64,000 nucleotides of DNA from CAYOUV01 sp963790075 (GCA_963790075.1 CAWBNG010000009.1:1-64000), one strand, 5' to 3'; shown: positions 9,288 through 18,664, counted from the stretch's first letter. Numbers and translations: made by a program. The notes: a model not told the origin generated them from the sequence alone.

Positions 9288-9331
9288 GACTTCGAATCAG
9301 TAGGTTGTGGGTTCGAATCCCACCGGGGGCG
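9288..9331 (+). pseudogene. Orphan 3' tail of tRNA-Arg(UCG)
   Basis: Text from the anticodon loop (CTTCGAA, anticodon TCG) through 3' anticodon stem TCAGT, variable loop AGGTT, a perfect T-arm (GTGGG TTCGAAT CCCAC) and acceptor strand CGGGGGC. The 5' anticodon strand (expected ACTGA) and everything before it are missing; the IS end lies 40 bases upstream. Orientation is opposite to the two tails at 6.0 and 6.6 kb, so the three tails bracket the HigBA/IS region. Confidence 0.75.
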
Positions 9332-9643
9332 CCTATATACAGGGGGAAACCACCTTATCCCCCACCTGTAAGAAAAAAAGAGTTTGAAGGCCTTTTCGTT
9401 ACTGAAACCGATATTAAAGGCTTGAGGGAACATAGCCAGCCTGCAATTCATCAATTCTTTTCAGTTCGTTGCTAACATCTATTGGAGTCAGAAGCTGATC
9501 TTACCTGTTGAAAATATCTTTCGCTTTGCCATACTTTCTGCCTCCTGATCAGCCTAATCCTATCATTAGTTTTGGACCGAATTTGGGGGGCAGGTCAAGT
9601 TGGCACAACATGCCTGCTAAATTTAGATTCTGCTAAGGTGAGA
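9332..9643. other. Intergenic, no gene seen
   Basis: About 310 bases between the tRNA-Arg tail and the end of ptsI. A weak GGGGG/CCCCC hairpin lies at 9342-9363. Nothing else is supported. Confidence 0.6.
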
Positions 9644-11373
9644 TCAAAAGCCGGCAATATTTGATACATTCTTTTGAATATAATCTTTCACTTCCTCGGC
9701 TGATTCAAGCTTTAATATTTCTTTGGCAAGCTTTTGACATTTGGGCACTCTTAACCCTCGGATTATCTGCTTTGCGATGGGTATCGTCGGTGGGGTTACA
9801 CTAAATTCATCCAAGCCTAGCCCCAGTAAAACAGGAATGGCCAACGGTTCACCAGCGAGCTCACCACAAAGGCCTACCCATTTGCCATATTTGTGCGACT
9901 GCAAGATCACGTTCTGTATCAGCCGCAACACTGCCGGCGAGAATGCACTGGTTAGGTAAGCAAGTTGGGAATTTGTGCGGTCCACAGCCAGGGTATATTG
10001 TGTTAAATCATTGGTGCCAATGGAGAAGAAGTCAACTTCCGGGGCTAATTTATCGGCCATCAGGGCCGCTGAAGGCACTTCCACCATGATGCCAATTTGA
10101 ATATTTCCACCAAGTGGTTTGCCTTCCTTGACAAGTTCAGAGCTGCATTCATCCAAGAATTTCGTGCCTGCCGAATTTCCGCTAAGGTCGTCACCATGGG
10201 AAACATTACCCTTAGGTCATGTCCTTTTCCAGCGCGAATGGCAGCCTTCAGCTGTGGCTTGAGAAGCATTTCAGAATGAACCAGCGCTAGGCGCAGCCCA
10301 CGCACCCCCAGGAATGGATTCATTTCTTTCTCTAGGTTCAGGTATGGCAACACCTTGTCTCCACCGATGTCGCTGGTTCGAAGCACGACAGGTAACATGC
10401 CAAAAACATCCAGAATCGCTGAATAGGCTTTATATTGTTCTCCTTCGTCTGGCAAGGTTTTTCGTTCCATATAAAGGAACTCGGTACGCAATAATCCCAC
10501 GCCCTCTGCGCCATTGTCGATAGCGGTCTGCGCGTCTTCCACGCTGCCGATGTTGGCAACGACTTCAACCTGGTGTCCATCTTGGGTAATGGCTGGCTCA
10601 CGACAATGAACTGCCGCTTCTTCAGCTAGCGCGGTAATAGAAATCTTTTTGGTTGTGTAGGTATTAATGCATTCTGAAGTAGGGTCGATGAACAATTTTC
10701 CTGATACGCCATCCAGGACAATCTCTTTGCCATTCGGAATGCTCAAGACATCGGCTGGGCTGCCTACGACTGCTGGAATGTTCAAACCACGCGCCAGAAT
10801 AGCTGTATGTGACGTATCACTGCCTTCAACTGTGCAAAATCCCAATACTCGGTTTTTGTCCAACAATATAGTGTCAGACGGAGTTAAATCCCTGGCAATT
10901 ATGATGGAAGGCTGGATTAATTCGCTAGATCCGGTATCCTTGAAACCTAACAAGATACGCAGCATGCGCTGTGCAACGTCGCGCACATCGGCTGCGCGGG
11001 ACTTGAAGTAATCATCACCAATGTCATCAAGTGTTTGGGCAAAATATTCAGTCGCTTCTTTGACTGCATATTCCGCATTCCATCGATTTTCGGTAATGGT
11101 TTTGTGAATCATCCCTAAAAGTTCAGGGTCTTGAAGCATCATTAAGTGGGCATCAAAGATCGATGCCTGGTCCGCATCAGTCTCAGCCTTTGCTTTTTCG
11201 AAAACTGCTTGGACCTGTTCGGCAGCAATGGCAACCGCCTCATCTAGGCGTTTGATCTCTTTGCCAGGATCGTCGACTTTATATTGTTCGACCTGCGTGT
11301 TGATCTGGAGAAACTGGAAGGCGGGCCCAATGGCAAAGCCACGAGCTGCGGCAATGCCTTGAATCTGTCTCAC
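9644..11373 (-). CDS. ptsI: PTS enzyme I (phosphoenolpyruvate-protein phosphotransferase), one frameshift as sequenced
   Basis: Enzyme I autophosphorylates from PEP and passes the phosphate to HPr. The N-terminal part includes the phospho-histidine segment GSDTSHTAILARGLNIPAV. The PEP-binding barrel includes GVGLLRTEFLYMER, GGDKVLPYL and LRVMFPMV in the first frame, then IMVEVPSAA, SIGTNDLTQYTLAVDR and LCGELAGEP in the second. The frames join if one T is added to the run at 10160-10162 (+ strand), giving about 577 residues, the normal EI length. All functional motifs are present, so a sequencing error is more likely than a dead gene. It is the last gene of the PTS operon and overlaps ptsH by 4 bases. 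Confidence 0.9.
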
Positions 11374-11639
11374 TGCTTTTCTCCAAAATTATTAGCATGA
11401 AGTTCTTTAAATGCCGTTAGGGCTTGTTCGGCATCTTCGCCTTCAGCAGTTACGGTGATAACAGCGCCGTGATTGGCTCCTAAGGTCAAGATATTTAAAA
11501 TACTCTTTGCGTTTACGGTTTTGGCATCTAATTTCACGGTTATGGTGCTATTAAACCGGTTGGCCGTTTGTACGAACAAAGCAGCGGGTCGGGCATGCAA
11601 ACCCACTTTATTGTTAATCTCAAGTGTTAGTTCCGGCAT
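11370..11639 (-). CDS. ptsH: HPr phosphocarrier protein
   Basis: 89 residues. The phosphorylated histidine is in GLHARPAALF (His15 region). The regulatory-serine region reads NAKSILNILTLGA, like the Ser46 segment of Firmicute HPr. HPr carries phosphate from EI to EIIA and to PRD regulators. GAGGATC upstream of the ATG serves as ribosome site; the gene overlaps ptsI by 4 bases. No HPr kinase gene is in the window, so serine control cannot be judged. Confidence 0.93.
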   Translation of the reverse strand: MPELTLEINNKVGLHARPAALFVQTANRFNSTITVKLDAKTVNAKSILNILTLGANHGAVITVTAEGEDAEQALTAFKELHANNFGEKQ

Positions 11640-11721
11640 GATTGTGATCCTCTACTTGAATATACACAACCTTTTGGAAATGACGATAACTTTATTGGGC
11701 GGGTCCGGATTGTAAAGGTCC

Positions 11722-12528
11722 CTATTTTGAGGGCAAGGTTGCTTTCTTCATTTCAATAATAAATTTCGACAAGACCTCAAAGTTGCCGTTTGTGATTCTT
11801 TCGATCATAGCAGTTCCTACGATGACGCCGTCTGCACCGGCAGCAACAGCTTCTTTTACCCGCTCTGGGCTGTTGATTCCGTAACCCAGAATAATCTTTG
11901 CATCTAAATCCGTTCCTCTTATCCTATCGATAATATTTTTATTTTCAGCCGCTACTTTATCCCTTTTTCCCAGTTTGTCAGCAAATGATTGAAGAAGTAA
12001 AAATCCATGCGCTTTATCCTTGATGCTACTCAAGTAATCTTCATTGAAAGGATGGTGCAAAATATAAGTTCGATATATTCCAGCCTTATCCAATAAGGGT
12101 TCAAGCTGGCGGACAAGTTTGGGAACGGTCTCATCTTTATCCGGAAGTTCGACCAAATCAATGCCTATTTGGTGAATTGTTTTCACGAATCGCTCAACTC
12201 CATAATTGCGAATAATATCGGCGTATGCCATCATGTAGAACGGCTCATTCGGGAAGTCTTCTCGAACTTTGGATAAGATATCAAAATATTTATCTAAATC
12301 AGGTTCAGAATTTAATGCCTGGATGTTTGAGTCAGCAATGATTTTGGTATCAATATAGGGGTTCGGACTGGGCATGGAGAATTCAACCACGTCGATACCA
12401 GATTTGATATATATTTCAACAATTCTGCGGGTTGTATCAACGTCTGGATATCCGATTGGAACTCCAGATACCAATACCTTCTCACCCCGGTTTAATACCC
12501 CTTGCATCCTTTTTTCAATTTTCTTCAT
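11722..12528 (-). CDS. TrpA-like TIM-barrel protein (tryptophan synthase alpha homolog without TrpB)
   Basis: 268 residues, the usual TrpA length. The barrel carries VEFSMPSPNPYID, corresponding to the alpha-subunit segment with the catalytic Glu, and an Asp at the position of the second catalytic acid. The phosphate-binding end reads LGYGINSPERVKEAV and GADGVIVGTAMIERI. No trpB or other tryptophan gene is near. It sits inside a PTS catabolic operon, overlapping the preceding membrane-protein gene by 14 bases. TrpA performs a retro-aldol cleavage, so a similar C-C cleavage of a phosphorylated sugar-derived intermediate is plausible (inference). A true role in tryptophan synthesis is unlikely. 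Confidence 0.75.
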   Translation of the reverse strand: MKKIEKRMQGVLNRGEKVLVSGVPIGYPDVDTTRRIVEIYIKSGIDVVEFSMPSPNPYIDTKIIADSNIQALNSEPDLDKYFDILSKVREDFPNEPFYMMAYADIIRNYGVERFVKTIHQIGIDLVELPDKDETVPKLVRQLEPLLDKAGIYRTYILHHPFNEDYLSSIKDKAHGFLLLQSFADKLGKRDKVAAENKNIIDRIRGTDLDAKIILGYGINSPERVKEAVAAGADGVIVGTAMIERITNGNFEVLSKFIIEMKKATLPSK

Positions 12529-12907
12529 CAGCGTCTCTTTCCGGTTTTCTTGAAATTAGTAACACAAATTGAATGATGAACAGTATGCTCAGATAAAATA
12601 CGTATCCGATCATGGGTATATAAGGGCCAGGGATCTCGGTAAGTTTTGGTTGGGTGAAAATTAAATATTTGCCAACAAAAAAGACTAGAACAAGCCAAAC
12701 AACGATCCCCGTTTCTCTATACCGTTTTTTTAGTGGTTTCAAGAAGATGACAAGTTCCACAAAATCAAAAAACGAAATCTTTAATAACCAGGCGACTGCT
12801 TGTTTAACTTTATTAATATGTTCTCTATTCGCAATCCACGAAAATACGAGGGAAATAGCGACTAATGCCAGGACAACTACCAGATATCTTAAAGCAACTG
12901 CATTCAT
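12515..12907 (-). CDS. Small membrane protein of unknown function
   Basis: About 130 residues from the ATG at 12907, chosen because GAGGTGACC precedes it; the longer frame would overlap the HAD gene heavily. Hydrophobic segments are at about residues 3-22, 63-83 and 98-120, with a basic middle (PLKKRYRE) and an acidic end. No family recognised. Placement within the operon, with overlap into the TrpA-like gene, implies co-expression. It may help the transporter or be incidental. Confidence 0.6.
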   Translation of the reverse strand: MNAVALRYLVVVLALVAISLVFSWIANREHINKVKQAVAWLLKISFFDFVELVIFLKPLKKRYRETGIVVWLVLVFFVGKYLIFTQPKLTEIPGPYIPMIGYVFYLSILFIIQFVLLISRKPERDADEEN

Positions 12908-12927
12908 GGTCACCTCAAAAGCTAAAA

Positions 12928-13644
12928 TTATTGGTCTGAAAATAATGTTTCCGGATGAACTTGTGCCAGATTTTCCAAAATTAAATCGGCCTGCTTTAAT
13001 TCGCCAGATGGGAAGGTAGTGGCTATGGCGCAACACAACATATTCGCAGACTTTGCCGCTTGGATTCCTGCCGGAGCATCTTCGATTACCATGCAATTAT
13101 CAGGATTAACTCCTAAGGAGGCTGCCGCTAATGTAAAGACCCGCGGATCGGGTTTGCTGGCTGGTAGATGCGCCCCGGAGATTATTGAGATAAAGTAATC
13201 CGAAACATGTAGCGCTTCCAACACTGCCAGGATATTGGCCATCTCGCCCGAAGACGCAACTGAGCAGCGGATCCGATTCTGCTTAAAGAAATCCAACCAC
13301 TCAAACACACCCGGCGTAGCCTTAATGTTGTCTTTGATAATTTTCCGAAAATACTGCTCTTTGGTATTAATTAGATCCTTCTTAAGAGACATAGACATTT
13401 CTATATTTTGCAGGTTTAGATATTTGGTTATCATATCCAAATTTGTTCTACCAAGCACTGAAAAGTAGAATTCTTGATCCAGTGCAGGCATATCCATTTC
13501 ACTCAAAACGGAATTCCAGGCATTTAAATGAACGGGAATTGAATCTACCAGTACGCCATCCATGTCAAACAGGATTGCATTAATTTTCGTCTTTGGTTCA
13601 GACAGAAAAATTGAATGTTGAGGCGATTCTACTGAAGTTGTCAT
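12928..13644 (-). CDS. HAD-family phosphatase/phosphomutase (beta-phosphoglucomutase-like)
   Basis: About 238 residues from the ATG at 13644, 4 nt after the stop of the DapA-type gene. A longer frame from 13692 would run inside that gene and is rejected. HAD motif I is LFDMDGVLVDS, a helical cap follows, motif II is in SVASSGE, the motif III lysine is in KPDPRVF, and motif IV is in VIEDAPAGIQAA. The family dephosphorylates or isomerises small phosphorylated sugars. In this operon it probably acts on the phosphorylated PTS substrate or a cleavage product. Which one cannot be told from sequence. Confidence 0.85.
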   Translation of the reverse strand: MTTSVESPQHSIFLSEPKTKINAILFDMDGVLVDSIPVHLNAWNSVLSEMDMPALDQEFYFSVLGRTNLDMITKYLNLQNIEMSMSLKKDLINTKEQYFRKIIKDNIKATPGVFEWLDFFKQNRIRCSVASSGEMANILAVLEALHVSDYFISIISGAHLPASKPDPRVFTLAAASLGVNPDNCMVIEDAPAGIQAAKSANMLCCAIATTFPSGELKQADLILENLAQVHPETLFSDQ

Positions 13645-13648
13645 AGCT

Positions 13649-14533
13649 TTAAATGTTCCAGATAGAGAGCGTTTCATGCATTGCAATTTCAACTTCGGAG
13701 AATAATTTCCTCCCTAATGGCAATATGGGTCGTCGAGGTAAACCAGCTTCGATACCGCGGATTTGAAGCATTGCATAGGCGGTAGGATTTGATGGGCCAA
13801 TATGCAAGATATCCCACATCTTTAACACGCTGGTTTGCAGTTCCTTTGCTAGAATAAAATCGTTGCTTGAGGCGGCTTGATACAACTTGTTCATTAGTTC
13901 CGGGAGTGCATTGGCCAGACCTGAAATGCAGGCCTGCGCTCCCATCATAAAAGCAGGCAGGAGCAAACTCTCGGAGCCGATAACCACATCAAAATCCTTT
14001 TTATGCACTTTGCGCATTACCGCGTATGTCTTACTAATGTCGAAAGTGCTGTCTTTAACGCCGTTCAAGCCGATATCTGCCAATCTATTAATTAATTCTG
14101 GCGATACTTGATTCCCAGATGCTCCTGGATTATCGTATAAATATACCGGTATGGACGAGATATTGATCAATTCTTGAAAAAATCGAAATAAGGTCTCTTC
14201 ATCATGGTGGTAATAATAAGGGGGGACAGCCGTGACGGCTAATGCGTGATGCTGCTCGGCGTGTTCGGCTAAATTCAAGGTGTCTCGCTGGTTTGCGGCA
14301 CCCACATGAGCAATTAGTTGATATGAGCCGTCAAGGCATTCGACAACAGTTTCAAAAACCTTTTTTCGCTCATCCACATTCATTAACACCCCGGACCCAT
14401 AAGTACCACACACAAAGAAACCCTTCACATAAGGTTTCATGAAATTAACTAACAGGGGAATCCGATCATAATCAACATCCCCATTTTCCATGAACGGGGT
14501 GAGCAGCGGCGGAATAATACCCGACAATTTCAT
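13649..14533 (-). CDS. DapA/NanA-family lyase (class I aldolase)
   Basis: 294 residues, typical for the dihydrodipicolinate synthase/N-acetylneuraminate lyase family. The Schiff-base lysine is in NGVKDST, the catalytic tyrosine in PVYLYDNPG, and the substrate carboxylate loop reads CGTYGSG. Members condense or cleave 2-keto acids, using pyruvate. In this operon, which lacks lysine genes, cleavage of a 2-keto-3-deoxy sugar acid is the likelier job. It would be the second aldolase beside the KDPG-type enzyme. Substrate is inference. Confidence 0.88.
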   Translation of the reverse strand: MKLSGIIPPLLTPFMENGDVDYDRIPLLVNFMKPYVKGFFVCGTYGSGVLMNVDERKKVFETVVECLDGSYQLIAHVGAANQRDTLNLAEHAEQHHALAVTAVPPYYYHHDEETLFRFFQELINISSIPVYLYDNPGASGNQVSPELINRLADIGLNGVKDSTFDISKTYAVMRKVHKKDFDVVIGSESLLLPAFMMGAQACISGLANALPELMNKLYQAASSNDFILAKELQTSVLKMWDILHIGPSNPTAYAMLQIRGIEAGLPRRPILPLGRKLFSEVEIAMHETLSIWNI

Positions 14534-14555
14534 GGTGATCCTTCCCCTTCTGTGT

Positions 14556-15506
14556 TTAAAAACTCAACGCATTGGCAGGGTTATTCACAAAAATATCTGC
14601 AATGACATCTTCAGAAAAACCCTCTTGACGTAATCGAGGGATAAAGTCCTCAAGTATGTATTTCAATCCCGGCGCTCCACCATACGCACATTGGTAGCTT
14701 TGCCTGGCCAAGTCACCGCCCCAAAGAATTTGCTTTCCATGACCGGCATCCACCATTTTCTTGACGAGTTCAATGAAATGCGTTTCGGGAAAATATTTTC
14801 GCCGGCTGGGTGTGTCGTATTGGAGAAAACATCCGCTCTGAGCCAATTCGTGGTGCAGATAGAAATCCGGGTTACGATCATAGTGCCCAACTGTGACATG
14901 CGACGGATCGACCCCATAAGATTCAAGTAGCTTTACTTGCTCCAAACCGAGGGTTCCCTCTTCCGTATGGCTAAATATGGGGACTCCAGTTTCGAGATGG
15001 GCAATTGCTGCTGCATGAATCACCCTTTCGTCCTCAGGCTTCATGACAAAATAGCCGGTCGCAATCTTAACGACGCCGGCGCGGGCCTCCGTACGGTCAA
15101 TAATAGGACCGTTATATTGATTCTGGTCCATTCCCATTTCAATTTCTTCGATAATGATCCGTGCAATCTGTTCAACTTCGTAGAAAAATCTCCAGTGACT
15201 ATCCATATAGAACTGAGGCCGATGGAAACCTGTCGAGGCGATAATGTGCAATCCGGTATTTTTTCCAACCTCGATCATTTTCTTCGCATTGCGACCGAAA
15301 TTCAAGCAGGTCATTTCAACGGCAGCTTTTCCTCCTGCCGCCATAAATGACTTTACTTCTTTAGACGTTTTGTCAACACTGTCCATGCGATAATCTGGAT
15401 TCAATTTGATCACATAATCTTTATCCATGATGAGGTGCTCGTGGGCATCTGTGAATCCAAGTTCTTCAGGAGGGATATCTCCCAATACTGTCCTTATCTT
15501 CTTCAT
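14556..15506 (-). CDS. Phosphotriesterase-family metallohydrolase (probable phospho-lactonase)
   Basis: 316 residues of the amidohydrolase superfamily, phosphotriesterase homology branch. Metal ligands are visible in order: HxH in TDAHEHL, the bridging lysine in GVVKIATG, His in IFSHTEEG, His in VGHYDRNPD and Asp in LWGGDLAR. Characterised relatives of this branch encoded beside PTS genes hydrolyse phosphorylated sugar lactones (established for COG1735 members). That matches an ascorbate-type EIIC in the same operon, since ascorbate-like substrates are lactones. It overlaps the FAD gene by 4 bases. Precise lactone unknown. Confidence 0.85.
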   Translation of the reverse strand: MKKIRTVLGDIPPEELGFTDAHEHLIMDKDYVIKLNPDYRMDSVDKTSKEVKSFMAAGGKAAVEMTCLNFGRNAKKMIEVGKNTGLHIIASTGFHRPQFYMDSHWRFFYEVEQIARIIIEEIEMGMDQNQYNGPIIDRTEARAGVVKIATGYFVMKPEDERVIHAAAIAHLETGVPIFSHTEEGTLGLEQVKLLESYGVDPSHVTVGHYDRNPDFYLHHELAQSGCFLQYDTPSRRKYFPETHFIELVKKMVDAGHGKQILWGGDLARQSYQCAYGGAPGLKYILEDFIPRLRQEGFSEDVIADIFVNNPANALSF

Positions 15507-16828
15507 TTGAATAACCTTTCAGCGTCAATGTCCGTGGGCCTGAGGATTACGCCCTGCAGGAGCAGGGTATCCTGAAATTCCTTAATATTTACTTGACTTG
15601 GTGAAATTCCCTTGGAAAGGGCCAGCGCTGAAGCAACCCCCGCAGCTTCGCCCATCGCCATGCACTGCGCTGAATTTCTGGCGGAAGCTTGGCCATCATG
15701 AGTTGCGCTCAAGCAGCGCCCTGCCACGAGTAAATTGTTGATCTTCCTTGGAAGCAGGGAGCGATAGGGGATCTGGTAATAATCACCGGATTGCAGGAAT
15801 TCCCAGTTTACATCTTTACCGGCATTGTGGTCTTCAATCGGAGCAGAGCAGCAAGCAACCGCATCTTCAAATTTGGCACCTTGCTTGATGTCATCACCTG
15901 TCAGAATATATTTACCCTTCAGCCTTCTGGTCTCACGCACACCGATTGTGGAGGCGGTCGATGCGAGATATGATTTTTCAAATCCGGGATATTCATTAAT
16001 TAAGAAACGTACATATTCCTGTACCTGCCGCCGTCCTTCTATTTCCGCGCGTGTTAACGCGAATGGATCCGTAGCATCTACATTGGGAATACGGGTGAGA
16101 TTGGCATGTATGTAACCGGGATGTGGTGTTGGATGAATTGATCCCCCAATGCGGGTCAGGTTATATTTTCCGCTCTCATAGGCATCTTTCATGATCTTTG
16201 TGCGCTCTTCCTGTGAAAGCGAAAAGGCTTTTTTATTATCTACATTCGCCATATAAAATACGGTTGTAAGTGATTGAACGGGAATTCCATTCTTGCCGGC
16301 CAGTTCATACTCTTCGCCGGCACCAGCAGCGATATCAAGATCGCCAGTTGCATCTATGATTAACTTCGCTTCAACAGAGTTTAGCCCTGCTTTGTTGCAT
16401 ATTGTGACACCCCTGATTGAATCGCTCTCAACCTTTACATCGGCCACAAAAGAGTAGTACAACAAGTCAGCGCCTGCTTCTAATACCATTTCTTCGTAGA
16501 CAATCTTGAGTTGCTCCATATCATAAGTTACTACAGGGCCAGACCCAAATGTATTTTGGCGAAGAAAAGCAGCTTTTCTCTTCTTCAGTCTATCGACTAC
16601 TTCAAAACTTATCCCGCCCACTAACTGGAATACGCTTTCTCCCGGACTAAAGAAACCATTAAAGGTGTCAACACCCATCAGGGTGCGACTGCCTCCCAGG
16701 CAACCTTTTGATTCCAAGAGTAAGACCTTTTGATTTTTACGGGCAGCGGAAATAGCAGCTAATGTTCCGGCAGCACCACCACCAATGACAAGAATATCTG
16801 TCTTTAGCGCTGATCTTGCATTATCCAT
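15503..16828 (-). CDS. FAD-dependent oxidoreductase (FAD_oxidored family)
   Basis: 441 residues. The N-terminal dinucleotide-binding motif is VIGGGAAGTLAAISAA, followed by the acidic strand end LLLESKGCLGG. A DATGDLD motif sits mid-protein and the FAD-closing block near the end reads SARNSAQCMAMGEAAG. Proteins of this family occur in sugar and polyol catabolic gene sets, but the exact reaction is usually unknown. The gene overlaps both neighbours (8 bases with EIIA, 4 with the hydrolase), so translation is probably coupled. It could oxidise the imported sugar derivative (inference). Confidence 0.85.
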   Translation of the reverse strand: MDNARSALKTDILVIGGGAAGTLAAISAARKNQKVLLLESKGCLGGSRTLMGVDTFNGFFSPGESVFQLVGGISFEVVDRLKKRKAAFLRQNTFGSGPVVTYDMEQLKIVYEEMVLEAGADLLYYSFVADVKVESDSIRGVTICNKAGLNSVEAKLIIDATGDLDIAAGAGEEYELAGKNGIPVQSLTTVFYMANVDNKKAFSLSQEERTKIMKDAYESGKYNLTRIGGSIHPTPHPGYIHANLTRIPNVDATDPFALTRAEIEGRRQVQEYVRFLINEYPGFEKSYLASTASTIGVRETRRLKGKYILTGDDIKQGAKFEDAVACCSAPIEDHNAGKDVNWEFLQSGDYYQIPYRSLLPRKINNLLVAGRCLSATHDGQASARNSAQCMAMGEAAGVASALALSKGISPSQVNIKEFQDTLLLQGVILRPTDIDAERLFK

Positions 16829-17333
16829 TTATCAGCCTCTCTGCCTGTTGAAAGGTCTCAATCACCGAATTGACACTTTCGGCCTTGAACAATTGATTTA
16901 CCAAATCCTTAGACAGGAAAAGTTCCGCAAGGGCTTGTAAAGCCCCGATATGCACTTTCTTGTCAATCGCAGATAAACCAAAAACTAATCGGACGGGATC
17001 GTTGTCGGGGTTTCCGAAGTAAATGGGATCGACTAATTTGACCAGGCTTAATGCTGTCTGCTTTGCGCCAGCCTCGGTTGCGGCGTGAGGTAATGCAATT
17101 CCAGGAGCGATCACAATATAAGGGCCTAGTTCTTTGGCCACATTAACCATAGCCTCGATATATTCACTGGTTACCGCGCCACTCTCCCATAAGAGTTTGC
17201 CAGCTTCGCGGATTGCTTCCTGCCAATTCGTTACCTTGACATCTAATTTTATTCTCTCACGCGGCAGCAATTCGCTCAAGGAAAGCAACTTGTTCGCCAA
17301 TTTTTTTTGCGTGCTAAGATGATTTTCAGCCAT
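16821..17333 (-). CDS. PTS EIIA component (fructose/mannitol/ascorbate type, EIIA_2)
   Basis: 170 residues. The phosphorylated histidine lies in the family segment PGIALPHAATEAGA. The lead-in GPYIVIAPG and the C-terminal IGALQALAELF are also typical. It takes phosphate from HPr and gives it to EIIB. A very similar EIIA domain closes the PRD regulator at 20873-22909, with LLHAPP in place of LPHA. The gene overlaps the KDPG-aldolase-like stop by one base. Confidence 0.9.
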   Translation of the reverse strand: MAENHLSTQKKLANKLLSLSELLPRERIKLDVKVTNWQEAIREAGKLLWESGAVTSEYIEAMVNVAKELGPYIVIAPGIALPHAATEAGAKQTALSLVKLVDPIYFGNPDNDPVRLVFGLSAIDKKVHIGALQALAELFLSKDLVNQLFKAESVNSVIETFQQAERLING

Positions 17334-17983
17334 TATGAACCTCGCGCTTCACCGGCAGCCTCTAACCAGTTTGCACTTATCCTGGTAATTTCTTTAAACG
17401 AACCTTGTGCGATAAGTTTGGGGTTTGCAAGACTACTTGCTCCGGCAACACCACACACACCGGCCTTGAAGAAGGCGGGCAGGTTCTCAAGGGTGACACC
17501 TCCAACTGCCACGAGAGGTATTTGTGGGAGTGGGGCATGGATTGCCTTGATATACTCCGGGCCGGCAGGCATGGCTGGAAATACTTTCACTGCGTCAGCA
17601 CCCGACTCCCAGGCGAGTAGGCATTCGGTGGGCGTGAAGGCGCCTGTAAAACAAGGTTTTCCGTATCGTCGGGTGGTATTAATTGTTTTTGCCCGCACGG
17701 TTGGGCTTACAACGAAGTCGGCTCCGGCAAGAATAGCAGCACGGGCAAACTCGCTGTCCAATGCCGTTCCTGCGCCGATCTTTATTGAACTTCCGAATTG
17801 ATCATGAACCTTTGTGATGTACTCAAGCGCGTGAGGAGTTACCAGAGATATCTCGATGAATTCGATCCCTCCGTTTGCTAAAGCCTCAACTGTTGGAAGA
17901 ACGTCCTTCGGTGAGTCGATGCGAATTATGGCCATAACCCCACTTTGCATAAATCTTTGTATATCCAATGTCAGATCATTCAT
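17333..17983 (-). CDS. KDPG/KHG aldolase family protein
   Basis: 216 residues, normal for 2-keto-3-deoxy-6-phosphogluconate aldolase. The catalytic Glu is in FIEISLVTP, the substrate arginine in AIIRIDSP, and the Schiff-base lysine in GADAVKVFPA. IKIGAGTAL and VAVGGVTLENLPAFFKAG are the usual phosphate-end motifs. It cleaves phosphorylated 2-keto-3-deoxy sugar acids to pyruvate and an aldehyde phosphate. No Entner-Doudoroff dehydratase is adjacent, so it likely serves the PTS-imported substrate. The true substrate remains open. Confidence 0.9.
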   Translation of the reverse strand: MNDLTLDIQRFMQSGVMAIIRIDSPKDVLPTVEALANGGIEFIEISLVTPHALEYITKVHDQFGSSIKIGAGTALDSEFARAAILAGADFVVSPTVRAKTINTTRRYGKPCFTGAFTPTECLLAWESGADAVKVFPAMPAGPEYIKAIHAPLPQIPLVAVGGVTLENLPAFFKAGVCGVAGASSLANPKLIAQGSFKEITRISANWLEAAGEARGS

Positions 17984-18021
17984 CGTCTGCCCTTTTGTTT
18001 TGAGGTATTTTCTCGGGTAAG

Positions 18022-18648
18022 TTATTTATTTCGACAAATTGCGGTCCAAATTGAGGCTGTTTGGTCTAGCCTAAATGTTTGTGGTGGAAAGGATGGGATT
18101 TGTCCGCGAATAATGTTTGGACAGATCACTTCCGGAAACCAGTCATTTAATTCCTTAGTCAATTGATTAATAAGTCGAGATCTTTGTTGCCCGGTTTCGT
18201 GAGTATCAAACTGAGGGACACTCACTACTGCCATCCCCTTGGGTTTCAGAACTCGTTGGACTTCCGACAGTGTGAAGGCTGATTCTCCCACTAGATGAAG
18301 CAGGTTGATTAAGTAAACGCCACTGATACTCCCGGATGCAATTGGTAATTTAAAGCCACTTGCGTTTATCCACGGGATCATTTCTTTACCCGGTATATCT
18401 TGAGAATAACAAAGTGCAGAAAAATCGAGATCAATTCCCAGAACATGTAATTTCGGATTGGTCTCGGCAATTAACAAACTGCCAAATCCATATTCGCAGC
18501 CTAGGTCAACCACCCAGCCCGGTTGCATATACTTGGCTGCCCATGTATATAAAGTTGCATGCAGTGTTAAGCGCGGCGAATCGTGTAAAACCTTCCAGAA
18601 ATTTGGCGGCCTTTTGTATTTTCTTATGGATGAGTTTGCACTTATCAT
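18022..18648 (-). CDS. SAM-dependent methyltransferase (class I)
   Basis: 208 residues. Motif I is VVDLGCEYGFGS, the acidic end of strand 2 is GIDLDFS, and the later motif reads VLKPKGMAVVSVP. The substrate is unknown. It lies between the EIIC gene and the aldolase on the same strand, and a methyltransferase is unusual inside a PTS operon. Its ribosome site is weak. A 110-base structured spacer separates it from EIIC, so expression may be set by RNA processing or partial termination there. Confidence 0.8.
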   Translation of the reverse strand: MISANSSIRKYKRPPNFWKVLHDSPRLTLHATLYTWAAKYMQPGWVVDLGCEYGFGSLLIAETNPKLHVLGIDLDFSALCYSQDIPGKEMIPWINASGFKLPIASGSISGVYLINLLHLVGESAFTLSEVQRVLKPKGMAVVSVPQFDTHETGQQRSRLINQLTKELNDWFPEVICPNIIRGQIPSFPPQTFRLDQTASIWTAICRNK

Positions 18649-18664
18649 TGAAGATTATCCATTT

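Noticed and set aside
9242..9454. Minus-strand ORF containing RWDSNPQPTDSKSLS
   Set aside because: This peptide is the well-known artefact of translating a tRNA 3' region; it overlaps the tRNA-Arg tail.
11722..12528. Annotation as tryptophan biosynthesis trpA
   Set aside because: Homology is real but there is no trpB or other trp gene and the context is sugar catabolism.
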